A DNA stretch of 64,000 nucleotides from Bacteroidota bacterium (GTDB lineage: Bacteria; Bacteroidota; Bacteroidia; JAHEXY01), in contig JAHEXY010000003.1 of the NCBI GenBank assembly GCA_023251875.1, positions 310,001 to 374,000 of the forward strand. The letters run 5' to 3'. The position numbers and the translations under genes are program-made. The notes beneath the pieces are model-generated. The model had not been told where the DNA came from and did not search any database. It saw only the letters and a list, made by a program, of their open reading frames with translations. Below are positions 17,394-25,220 of the stretch, in pieces (the stretch's first letter is position 1; each line of letters starts with the position of its first letter).

Positions 17394-20300
17394 ATGCAAA
17401 AATGTACTTCTCTTAAAATAGTAGTAATTGCACTTGCACTTATTTTATCTTCTCAATCAAAAGCACAAATTACAAACAAGATATCCATCATTTTAGGTGG
17501 TTCAAGTTCTTATTATGATTTATCAGGAGGGAGCTTATTACTCGATTCTATTTCAAACAATGTTACTTCTGCATATTGCTCACCTTCAAATGGCATGACT
17601 GCAGTGCGAGGCGGAGCATGTGATATCCCGGCAGCTGTAGGAGCTGACTTTGTTACTATTGATGGAATTGTTGGAAATTTCCCGAGCCGATTTGGAAAAA
17701 CAGCCAACCGCCCGGGTTCTTCAAATTATTTTGCAAGTTTAAATCATGGCACCGCTTCACAACAAGTGTGGATTTGCTATTCTGCAGGCTATTATCAAAT
17801 AGTAGGAAGCACCACTTACGATTGGGAATATCAAATTCGTATTTATAAAGACTCGGCAAATCCGGCAAATGATTATGCCAAAATATTAACCCTTTCTAAT
17901 TCAAATTCCATTTCTAAAGAAGAATATTTTACTACTTGGAGTGCCGATTATTCAATTTTAGATGTAGCTGTTCCTGTTTCAAATGTATATGCTATTAAAA
18001 ATTTAAGAATAAGTTTATTTGATTACAACCAAAACTATAAATCAGAAGGGACCGATATGTTTTTGGATTCCATTGGTGCCTTAACAATAAGTTGTACTCC
18101 ATCTGCAGGAACATCGGTACGAGGGGGTGCTTGTGAAATGGTTGATACAGGAGCATGGTGGCAACCCATTTATGGTTTGGATGAAGATTTTCCAGGGCGT
18201 ATTTCTGGTTCTGCCCCTACACCTAATCGTCCGGGTTCATCAAGTTTTTTTGCTACAAAATATTTAGGAACTGATTCTGCAAAAATATGGATTTGCTATT
18301 CTGCCGGAGCTGATTTATTTATTGGTTCATCTCAAGTATACGATTGGGAATATCAAATAAAAATATTTATTGATTCAGCTGATCTTTCTAAAAATTATTG
18401 TAAAATAGTTACTATCCCAAACTCTAACACTCCTACTACAGAAGAAACTATATTGAATTTTAATGTAGCATGGGATATTGGACCACATATTGAAGGTAAA
18501 GTAAGAGATGTCAATTTTAATTTTAATGGTGGTGCCGGAACATTGGATTATGAGGGATTAGAGAATGTAACGGTAACAATAACAGGAACAGGAACCAATT
18601 CAGCCTTTTCTGACACTTATATTACAGGAGCAAAAGGGAGGTATTTTTTTATTGATTACATGAAAGACGGAGAAGTATATGATTTACATTTTTCGAAAGA
18701 TGGAAATTATAGTAATAGTAATAAAACTCCCTATACTTCAAAAATAGATACCTTAGGTGTTGTTAGTGGTGATAAGGGAGATGTTGGCAATATTGACATT
18801 CCTTTTTCTTTATTAGATGATGTAAGAGTTACAGCAGACACATTAAAAGAATTTACCTACGAATATACTTTACAGGGTATAAAACTTGCTTCGTTTTTTG
18901 GAATGGAGCCTTATTACACCGGATTTACTATAACTGATGAAGAAACATTTCTTAGTTCAATGGAAGATTTAACTAAGATGTCAGCCTATCAAACCAAAGA
19001 TATGATTGAATCAATTTCCCGTTTAATTATTGTAAATAATTGTCTCGATTCTACCACTCAATCGTCAGAAGATATGGTGCAATATATGATAAAAAGTTTA
19101 ACTAATCTTTGTATACATGCCACTTCTTTTTTAGCATTTAAGACCAAAATTACTAATGACGAACAGAAAATAATAGCAAGCTCAGATCCAGATAAAATTT
19201 TGATTCAAGGTGCTTTGTTAGCTTCGAAGAAAGTGTTAGATAAATGGGATAAATATATTGAAAGGACTATTGATCTTTATACTTCAAAAATGGCAGATCA
19301 ATCAAAAGCTGCAGAGTTAAATAAAACACTAAAAAATGCTGTAAATTATATAAAGTTACTTTATAATATTGAAACTTACATGAAAGAAATAAAAGAAGAA
19401 GGAATTAAAGATGTTACTAATTTATTCGGAACTCCTTTATTAATGAGATTTTATTTAGATACTGAACCTGTTGTTCATTTAATTCATAATGCAATACCTC
19501 AAGCTCCGTATAATAACTATACCGAAACTTTTAATACAGCCTTTTCTACTGTGGCTTCAGGTAATTCATCCTCTTTAATAGAAAAAGAAAAGGAGGCTAC
19601 TCATGACGCAAAAACAGAAATTAACTATATAAATTATGCAGGCACCATTGCGAGTAATGTTGGTGATGTATCTACTATTGCAGGTATTGTGCTTGCACAA
19701 ACTGGTTATGGAGTTCCTATAGCTGCTGGATTAGAAGGCGTAGGTCGATTACTTAAAGGCGCACAATTAGGAACTGATATTTATGAATTTGGAATTGCTG
19801 GAGGGAGGTGGTTAGATATTGTTGATGATGTAAAAGAAATGACTACTAAAGCGTACCAAGCAAAAAAGGGAGCTCCGATTCAAAATTTAAATACTTATTC
19901 AATAGCATCTGTTTTACAAACACTTTCGCAAAATGATAGTTTATTAACTGAGTTTTATACTATTGCTGACTCTGTTATTTACTATATGAATAGTAATAGT
20001 ATAAAAGACGTTGCCAGAAAGTACACTGAAATAGAGCTTGTAGATTCTGCATTAAACGAAAGTATGGATGAAAGTATGTATCCTTGGCTTAATGCGGCTT
20101 CGTATGCAGATACCATTGCAAGTTTTGATAGTTTGTACTCAGTAAGCGCAACAAATTACGGAGATTTTTTAGAAGCAAAAATGGCATTTCATTTTGTTGT
20201 GTTAGGATATTTAATGGATACATCTGCTATTGGGGCTCAATATGCAGATAGTGCTCAATATTATTTATATGGCTTTTTACAGGCAGATAGTGTGTATACT

Positions 20301-20951
20301 CAATTTGCAAGTACTAATTCATCAAAATTATCGAGTGTTACTGTTTCGTCTTATTTAGTACCCTCTTCAAGTATTGCTGATACGATTTATGGTGGTTCAA
20401 ATTTTACCTATTCCGTAACAATAAAAAATTATGGAACCATTGCTTCGAGCAATGCTTATGCAAAATTAGAATTAAGTAGCGCTCTACATTGTAGCAACGA
20501 CTCTATTTATATTGGAAATCTTTCGCCTAACACATCAACAAATATTACATTTACAATTACTGCAGATAACATTGATACAACAGGAATGTTAAGTGTGATG
20601 CTGTATTCTTCTAACGGAAAAACAACCGCTTCGAGTAAAATTACCAATATTAAATTGAGCTTGATTACAGCTATAGCAGGCTTTTCTTCTATTAAACAAA
20701 ATTACATTTCATGCTATCCCAATCCTGCTCATGGTAAGATTAATATTAGTTACATCATTAATGAAAACGAAAATGTGAATCTTGCTGTTTATGATATTTA
20801 TGGAAAAGAAATTGCTATGCTTGTAAATAAAACACAAATGGCTGGCAATTATCTTACAAATTTGAATACTGAAAATTTAAATTCGGGAATGTATTTGATT
20901 GAATTGAAATGTGGAAATAAAACCAGCGTTTCAAAATTTATTGTGGAATAG
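17394..20951 (+). CDS. Large T9SS-secreted protein with duplicated N-terminal domain
   Basis: 1185 residues from the ATG at 17394, chosen because it gives a signal peptide (MQKCTSLKIVVIALALILSSQ) ending near SKAQ. Two tandem copies of a ~120-residue domain follow, each with VRGGAC, FP[SG]R, NRPGSS, WICYSAG and DWEYQI blocks. Next comes a carboxypeptidase-regulatory-like fold (LENVTVTITG ... GRYFFIDYM), then a long alpha-helical middle (about 450-870) with no recognised family, a CARDB-like beta domain (YSVTIKNYGTIASSNAYAKL), and a T9SS type A sorting domain (CYPNPAHGKINISY ... SKFIVE). It is exported and probably anchored on the surface. No enzyme motif was found; function unknown. Confidence 0.8.
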   Translation: MQKCTSLKIVVIALALILSSQSKAQITNKISIILGGSSSYYDLSGGSLLLDSISNNVTSAYCSPSNGMTAVRGGACDIPAAVGADFVTIDGIVGNFPSRFGKTANRPGSSNYFASLNHGTASQQVWICYSAGYYQIVGSTTYDWEYQIRIYKDSANPANDYAKILTLSNSNSISKEEYFTTWSADYSILDVAVPVSNVYAIKNLRISLFDYNQNYKSEGTDMFLDSIGALTISCTPSAGTSVRGGACEMVDTGAWWQPIYGLDEDFPGRISGSAPTPNRPGSSSFFATKYLGTDSAKIWICYSAGADLFIGSSQVYDWEYQIKIFIDSADLSKNYCKIVTIPNSNTPTTEETILNFNVAWDIGPHIEGKVRDVNFNFNGGAGTLDYEGLENVTVTITGTGTNSAFSDTYITGAKGRYFFIDYMKDGEVYDLHFSKDGNYSNSNKTPYTSKIDTLGVVSGDKGDVGNIDIPFSLLDDVRVTADTLKEFTYEYTLQGIKLASFFGMEPYYTGFTITDEETFLSSMEDLTKMSAYQTKDMIESISRLIIVNNCLDSTTQSSEDMVQYMIKSLTNLCIHATSFLAFKTKITNDEQKIIASSDPDKILIQGALLASKKVLDKWDKYIERTIDLYTSKMADQSKAAELNKTLKNAVNYIKLLYNIETYMKEIKEEGIKDVTNLFGTPLLMRFYLDTEPVVHLIHNAIPQAPYNNYTETFNTAFSTVASGNSSSLIEKEKEATHDAKTEINYINYAGTIASNVGDVSTIAGIVLAQTGYGVPIAAGLEGVGRLLKGAQLGTDIYEFGIAGGRWLDIVDDVKEMTTKAYQAKKGAPIQNLNTYSIASVLQTLSQNDSLLTEFYTIADSVIYYMNSNSIKDVARKYTEIELVDSALNESMDESMYPWLNAASYADTIASFDSLYSVSATNYGDFLEAKMAFHFVVLGYLMDTSAIGAQYADSAQYYLYGFLQADSVYTQFASTNSSKLSSVTVSSYLVPSSSIADTIYGGSNFTYSVTIKNYGTIASSNAYAKLELSSALHCSNDSIYIGNLSPNTSTNITFTITADNIDTTGMLSVMLYSSNGKTTASSKITNIKLSLITAIAGFSSIKQNYISCYPNPAHGKINISYIINENENVNLAVYDIYGKEIAMLVNKTQMAGNYLTNLNTENLNSGMYLIELKCGNKTSVSKFIVE

Positions 20952-20989
20952 AATCATAGTCAAAGGATGAGAAGGTTAGGATAAAGGGC

Positions 20990-22321
20990 CTACTTTTTTT
21001 TCTGTCCCCTAGTTTTGGGCTTGCCATATTTCAATTTCATTTGGTCGGCTCGGGTAACTTTCATATTCACTTTTTTATTCTTTTCCTTTTTTTCATGAAA
21101 AGCAGAATTTTCTAAATCAATTTTCGGGTTTTTTATTTGAATGGTTTTCATATTAATCTTAGGCATTTCATCTTGCGTAAGCACTTCAGAAATTTCAAGA
21201 TCATTAGGTAAGGGGAGCAATTTAATTTTATACTTCATTAAACTCTCAATTTTCTTTTTGCTCTCTTTTTCTTTTTTGGTAATAAACGTAATAGAGATGC
21301 CTTGTTTATCTATCCTACCGGTTCTGCCAATGCGATGTATATATGTTTCAGGAATTTCAGGGGTATCAAAATTAATGACGTGGGTAACTTCAGAAATATC
21401 AATTCCTCTGGCAATAATATCTGTAGCAATGAGTACGCGATAAGTTCCATTTTTGAATTGTTCAACACTATTAAACCTATAATTCTGAGACTTGTTTGAA
21501 TGAATAACACCAATTTGATCGGAGAATTTATTATACAATTGTTGGTGTATATCATCAACCATTTGTTTGGTTGAGGCAAACACCAATACCTTTGTTAGTG
21601 TGGCATCATTGCTAAGCAATAGTTTTAAAAGATTCACTTTGGTATTGAAATTGGGAACATGATAGGCTGTTTGTACAATATTTTCGAGCGGAGTACCAAC
21701 CGGTACAGCATCAATTCGTATTGGATTATTAAAAAAAACTTGCATTAGTTTTTCTACATCATCACTTATGGTTGCAGAAAATAAAAGGCTTTGTCTTTTG
21801 GCAGGTAATAAATCTAAAATATTAGTGAGTTGGTGGCGAAAGCCTAGATTAAGCATTTCGTCAACTTCATCTATTACTAATTTTTTTAATGCTTTTAGTT
21901 TTAAGGCGCCATTTAAAATTAAATCAAACAATCTGCCGGGAGTGGCAACAACAACATCCACCCCTGTATAAATTTCAGCTATTTGTGTTTTTATATTGGC
22001 TCCACCATAGGCACCGATAACAACCGTATTCATATAAGTTGTTAATTTTTTTACCTCGTCAACTACTTGCACTACCAATTCACGAGTGGGAACCATAATT
22101 AAAATTTGAGGAAATCTGTCTTTAGCAAATTGCCATTGCCTAAGACAAGGGAGCAAATAGGCAAAAGTTTTTCCCGTACCTGTTTGTGCAATACCACATA
22201 CATCTCTTCCCGACATAATAACAGAAAATGCCTTTGCTTGAATGGTAGTAGGATATTGGTAGCCTAAATCGTTTAATGCATTTAATAAAGGTTTATTAAG
22301 ATTTAGGTCGCTAAAAGTCAT
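20990..22321 (-). CDS. DEAD-box RNA helicase with DEVD motif II
   Basis: 443 residues from the ATG at 22321 (MTFSDLNLNKPLLNAL, the usual Q-motif start); the longer frame upstream overlaps the DUF1456 gene. Helicase motifs in order: IQAKAF (Q), AQTGTGKT (I), PTRELV (Ia), TPGR (Ib), DEVDEML (II), SAT (III), then DIIARGIDI (V) and HRIGRTGR (VI). The second motif is DEVD rather than DEAD, a conservative change. A basic C-terminal tail of about 60 residues (KKEKNKKVNMK ... RGQKKK) probably binds RNA. Role: ATP-driven RNA remodelling, for example in ribosome assembly or cold adaptation. The DUF1456 gene ends 17 bases upstream, suggesting one transcript. Confidence 0.93.
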   Translation of the reverse strand: MTFSDLNLNKPLLNALNDLGYQYPTTIQAKAFSVIMSGRDVCGIAQTGTGKTFAYLLPCLRQWQFAKDRFPQILIMVPTRELVVQVVDEVKKLTTYMNTVVIGAYGGANIKTQIAEIYTGVDVVVATPGRLFDLILNGALKLKALKKLVIDEVDEMLNLGFRHQLTNILDLLPAKRQSLLFSATISDDVEKLMQVFFNNPIRIDAVPVGTPLENIVQTAYHVPNFNTKVNLLKLLLSNDATLTKVLVFASTKQMVDDIHQQLYNKFSDQIGVIHSNKSQNYRFNSVEQFKNGTYRVLIATDIIARGIDISEVTHVINFDTPEIPETYIHRIGRTGRIDKQGISITFITKKEKESKKKIESLMKYKIKLLPLPNDLEISEVLTQDEMPKINMKTIQIKNPKIDLENSAFHEKKEKNKKVNMKVTRADQMKLKYGKPKTRGQKKK

Positions 22322-22338
22322 TGAATAGTGATTAGAAA

Positions 22339-22593
22339 TTAATTTATTTTTGATGGAGGAATTCTTTTTTTCTGATCGATAGGTCCTCTCAGATGAATGA
22401 TAAGCCCATTCAAAAAATTTCGAAGAATTTGGTCTCCACATTCTCTGTAATTGGGATGGTCTTCTTTGCGAAACAATGCTCCTAGTTCAGATGCTGAAAT
22501 TTGAAAATCAACCAAAGAAAGAATTTTGATAATATCATCATCTCTGAGTTGTAATGCTACGCGTAATTTTTTGAGAATGTCGTTATTGTTCAT
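22339..22593 (-). CDS. DUF1456 family protein (YehS-like), single repeat
   Basis: 84 residues with one DUF1456 unit: NNDILKKLRVALQLRDDDI, IKILSLVDFQISASELGALF, RKEDHPNYRECGDQILRNFL and NGLIIHLRG. The enterobacterial YehS has two such units in about 150 residues; this one has only one. The unit is a small helical domain of unknown function. It lies directly upstream of the helicase gene on the same strand, so a link to RNA or ribosome metabolism is possible but is inference from position. Confidence 0.85.
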   Translation of the reverse strand: MNNNDILKKLRVALQLRDDDIIKILSLVDFQISASELGALFRKEDHPNYRECGDQILRNFLNGLIIHLRGPIDQKKRIPPSKIN

Positions 22594-22640
22594 TGGATCA
22601 GCTTAAGTTATGTTGATTTTTTTTAGCATAACTTTCTTAA

Positions 22641-22730
22641 GGGGAGTTCTAAAAATTATTTTTTTTAGTTTCCTCTCCCTTAATCCCTCTCTAAGAGAGG
22701 GACAGAAATTGTAATTTTTAAAACTCCCCT
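22641..22730. repeat. Long structured repeat, copy 2 (same arms as copy 1)
   Basis: Left arm GGGGAGTTCTAAAAATTA, right arm TAATTTTTAAAACTCCCC, core TCCTCTCCCTTAATCCCTCT and inner hairpin CCCTCTC TAA GAGAGGG. Compared with copy 1 the right arm reads AAAACTCC where copy 1 reads AGAACTCT, and it pairs better at the outer end. It lies between the DUF3127 stop and the DUF1456 start on the minus strand. Confidence 0.85.
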
Positions 22731-22809
22731 TAAATAGATTCCGAAACAAGTTTGGGGTGACTATTCTAATTAAATTTAGAGATGACAGTAAAATTAAAAC
22801 TGAGTCTCA

Positions 22810-23151
22810 CTAAAATGGAGCATCTTCATCAGCAGCGGTTGGAGGAATGTAATCTTGGTATTCAGGAACATTATCCATTGTTGAACTTCCTGCGGCTTCA
22901 ATTTTAAATACTTTTACATCAGTGTACCATTTTCCATTAAACTCTCTACTTTCAACATCAAATGATATATTGAGTTGTTTTCCTATTTGTAAATGGCGCA
23001 CATCAACCTTGTCGCCCCAAATGGCCATGCATACTTTTTTAGGAAATTTACCTTCTGTTTCTACTATAATATCTTGCTTTTTCCATGGTCCATTTTTTCC
23101 TTGTCCGGTTTGAACCGGTAATAGTTGCGTAAGTTTAGCTGTAAGTTGCAT
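22810..23151 (-). CDS. DUF3127 domain protein
   Basis: 113 residues from the ATG at 23151 (MQLTAKLTQLLPVQTGQGKN), which matches the usual DUF3127 N-terminus; a longer frame to 23187 would add 12 residues that overlap a likely promoter. The single domain continues GPWKKQDIIVET, KVCMAIWGDKVD, QIGKQLNISFDVESREFNGKWYTDVKVFKIE, and ends in an acidic tail (AADEDAPF) like that of single-stranded DNA-binding proteins. An OB-fold nucleic-acid-binding role is suspected from this layout but not shown. Widespread in Bacteroidota as a single gene. Confidence 0.85.
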   Translation of the reverse strand: MQLTAKLTQLLPVQTGQGKNGPWKKQDIIVETEGKFPKKVCMAIWGDKVDVRHLQIGKQLNISFDVESREFNGKWYTDVKVFKIEAAGSSTMDNVPEYQDYIPPTAADEDAPF

Positions 23152-23184
23152 AAAGGGTATAGTTAATTGTGATTTTTTCTGCTG

Positions 23185-23192
23185 CAAAAATA
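23185..23192 (-). promoter_or_regulatory. -7 promoter element for the DUF3127 gene
   Basis: CAAAAATA on the plus strand reads TATTTTTG on the minus strand, fitting TAnnTTTG. It lies 33 bases before the chosen ATG at 23151 and overlaps the alternative start at 23187, which supports the shorter protein. Confidence 0.4.
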
Positions 23193-23261
23193 GGGATAAA
23201 ATGTTAGGATTGAGATCGGCTGTCCGACTAATTTAATTTCAGTTAAGTATTTTTTCATTTA

Positions 23262-24677
23262 CTAACCTACAGTTTCATTCATTAATTCCTTAATATCCGT
23301 AATCATTTTTGTAGCTAAATGATTGGCTTTTGAAATGGAATCACTTTCAGCATAAATACGAATAATAGGTTCTGTATTTGATTTACGAAGGTGTACCCAT
23401 TCTTTTTCAAATTCAATTTTAATACCGTCAACAGTGTTAATGGGTTGTTTTTTATATCGATTCTTTATCGATTTTAAAACTCCATCTAGATCAACATCAG
23501 GTGTTAATTCAATTTTATTTTTAGAAATGTAATAAGCCGGATATTGCGATCTTAATTTTGAACAGCTTTTACCAAATTTAGCAAGATGGGTTAAAAATAA
23601 AGCTATTCCAACCATAGCATCACGGCCGTAATGCAATTCAGGATAAATGATTCCCCCATTGCCCTCACCTCCAATTACAGCATTAAGCTCTTTCATTTTC
23701 TCCACCACATTTACTTCTCCCACTGCAGAAGCAGCATAAGTACATCCGTATTTTTCTGTTACATCTCTCAATGCCCTTGTAGAAGAAAGATTAGAAACGG
23801 TATTGCCTTTTGTGTTTTGTAGAATATAATCTGCAACAGCAACAAGGGTATATTCTTCTCCAAACATTTCTCCATCTTCTTGCACCAAAGCCAATCGATC
23901 AACATCCGGATCTACCACAATTCCCAAATGGGCATTAGTTTTTTTTACTTCATTTGATATTGTATACAAATGTTCAGGTAATGGCTCCGGATTATGCGGA
24001 AACAAGCCGGTAGGTTCACAATACAATTCAACAACATTTGTTACACCCAAAGCCTTTAATAGTTTAGGTAATGCAATACCTCCTGTAGAATTAACGCAAT
24101 CAATTACAATTTTTAATTTAGCCGCTTTAATAGCAGCAACATTTACAAGTGGTAATTTTACTATTTTTTCAATATGCTTATCAATGTATCCATCCATTTG
24201 GGTATACTTTCCTAAAAAATCGATATGCGCATATTCGTATTCATTTTTTTCAGCAATTTTTAACAAGCTTTCACCATCAGCAGCAGAAATAAATTCACCC
24301 TTTCCATTAAGCAATTTTAAAGCATTCCATTGTTTAGGATTATGACTAGCCGTAAGAATAATACCTCCATGTGCTTTTTCCATAGGAACCGCCATTTCAA
24401 CAGTTGGGGTAGTTGATAAACCAATATCCACCACATCTATACCCATACCTAATAAAGTACCTGTAATTAAATGGTTCACCATTTCTCCAGAAACACGAGC
24501 ATCACGCCCAATCACAACCTTTAAACGTTGTGCTTTACCATTACTTTGAGTATTTTTTTGTTTTAACCATGCTGAATAGGCTGAGGCATATTTTATCACA
24601 TCCTGAGGGCTTAATCCTTCACCCGGCTTACCACCAATGGTTCCCCTTATTCCACTTATAGATCTTATGAGAGTCAT
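23262..24677 (-). CDS. glmM: Phosphoglucosamine mutase-type phosphohexomutase
   Basis: Alpha-D-phosphohexomutase of 471 residues, most likely converting glucosamine-6-phosphate to glucosamine-1-phosphate for UDP-GlcNAc, peptidoglycan and lipopolysaccharide synthesis. Visible motifs: SGIRGTIGGKPGEGLSP, VIGRDARVSG, the phosphoserine loop ILTASHNPKQWNALK, the metal-binding DPDVDRLALV, the sugar-binding GGEGNGGIIYPE, and the phosphate-binding RKSNTEPIIRIYAES. The protein is a little longer than the usual ~450 residues. Phosphoglucomutase or phosphomannomutase activity cannot be excluded by eye, but GGEGNGG favours the GlmM-like subgroup common in Bacteroidota. It starts with MTLIRSISG; a TACCTTTG promoter element lies about 30 bases upstream. 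Confidence 0.88.
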   Translation of the reverse strand: MTLIRSISGIRGTIGGKPGEGLSPQDVIKYASAYSAWLKQKNTQSNGKAQRLKVVIGRDARVSGEMVNHLITGTLLGMGIDVVDIGLSTTPTVEMAVPMEKAHGGIILTASHNPKQWNALKLLNGKGEFISAADGESLLKIAEKNEYEYAHIDFLGKYTQMDGYIDKHIEKIVKLPLVNVAAIKAAKLKIVIDCVNSTGGIALPKLLKALGVTNVVELYCEPTGLFPHNPEPLPEHLYTISNEVKKTNAHLGIVVDPDVDRLALVQEDGEMFGEEYTLVAVADYILQNTKGNTVSNLSSTRALRDVTEKYGCTYAASAVGEVNVVEKMKELNAVIGGEGNGGIIYPELHYGRDAMVGIALFLTHLAKFGKSCSKLRSQYPAYYISKNKIELTPDVDLDGVLKSIKNRYKKQPINTVDGIKIEFEKEWVHLRKSNTEPIIRIYAESDSISKANHLATKMITDIKELMNETVG

Positions 24678-25220
24678 TCTTCTATTTTTCTATCAATTAA
24701 TGAAGTACAAAGGTAAGTTTATTTTTTGTTTATAGTAAGTGGATTTTATCAACAATCTCCTGCATTTTGTTTGTTATTTGGATATTCTTAACGAAAGGAA
24801 GTCTCCAAAGAATTAATCTCTCATATATTAGAGCGCCAGAGGGCGGGCGAGCGGTAAATAAAAATAAATTAATAAAATTTAAACAATCTCTTATTACTAA
24901 TGAATTATCTTTAAAAATGTTTTGCATATTACATTATAAATCTATCATTTACACCAAAAAACATCTCATTATTTTTGAATATATACTTGTAAAATAGCCA
25001 CAAGATGATTTTTGTTATTCTAAAATTGTTTTCGACTTTCCCAAATGAATTGATTTAATTATTGATTTTAATATTCTACCTCACTCTTTTACTGATATCT
25101 TTTTAGTATAAAGATGATTTTTCTAACGCATGCTTTTACATAGTCTGTTTTTACAAGACAAAAAGCTGAAAATAACATTACTTTTTTTCCCAAATCAATC
25201 ACCAATTTAAATCTATAGCT
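24678..25220. other. Long intergenic region with a -7 element and a GC-rich patch
   Basis: 543 bases between divergent glmM and the beta-helix gene. CAAAGGTA (24708-24715) is a clear minus-strand TACCTTTG -7 element for glmM. At 24832-24853 a 22-base GC-rich patch stands out in AT-rich surroundings and contains the hairpin CGCC AGAG GGCG; just before it CTCT...AGAG can also pair. Small frames here (65-76 codons) look like chance. No RNA family was recognised. Confidence 0.5.
24708..24715 (-). promoter_or_regulatory. -7 promoter element for glmM
   Basis: Reads TACCTTTG on the minus strand, a full match to TAnnTTTG, 30 bases before the glmM ATG. No clear -33 TTTG was found. Confidence 0.45.

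Noticed and set aside
20990-22321. DEVD in place of DEAD as a sign of an inactive helicase
   Set aside because: The catalytic Asp-Glu pair and all other motifs are intact; Ala to Val at the third position is conservative.
22322-22441. Longer N-terminus for the DEAD-box helicase (start at 22441)
   Set aside because: It overlaps the DUF1456 coding region in another frame, and the family normally starts at the Q-motif region near 22321.
24730-24997. Small frames of 65-76 codons in the gap between glmM and the beta-helix gene
   Set aside because: Low-complexity composition, no start context, overlapping frames on both strands, and a GC-rich patch inside; nothing supports translation.
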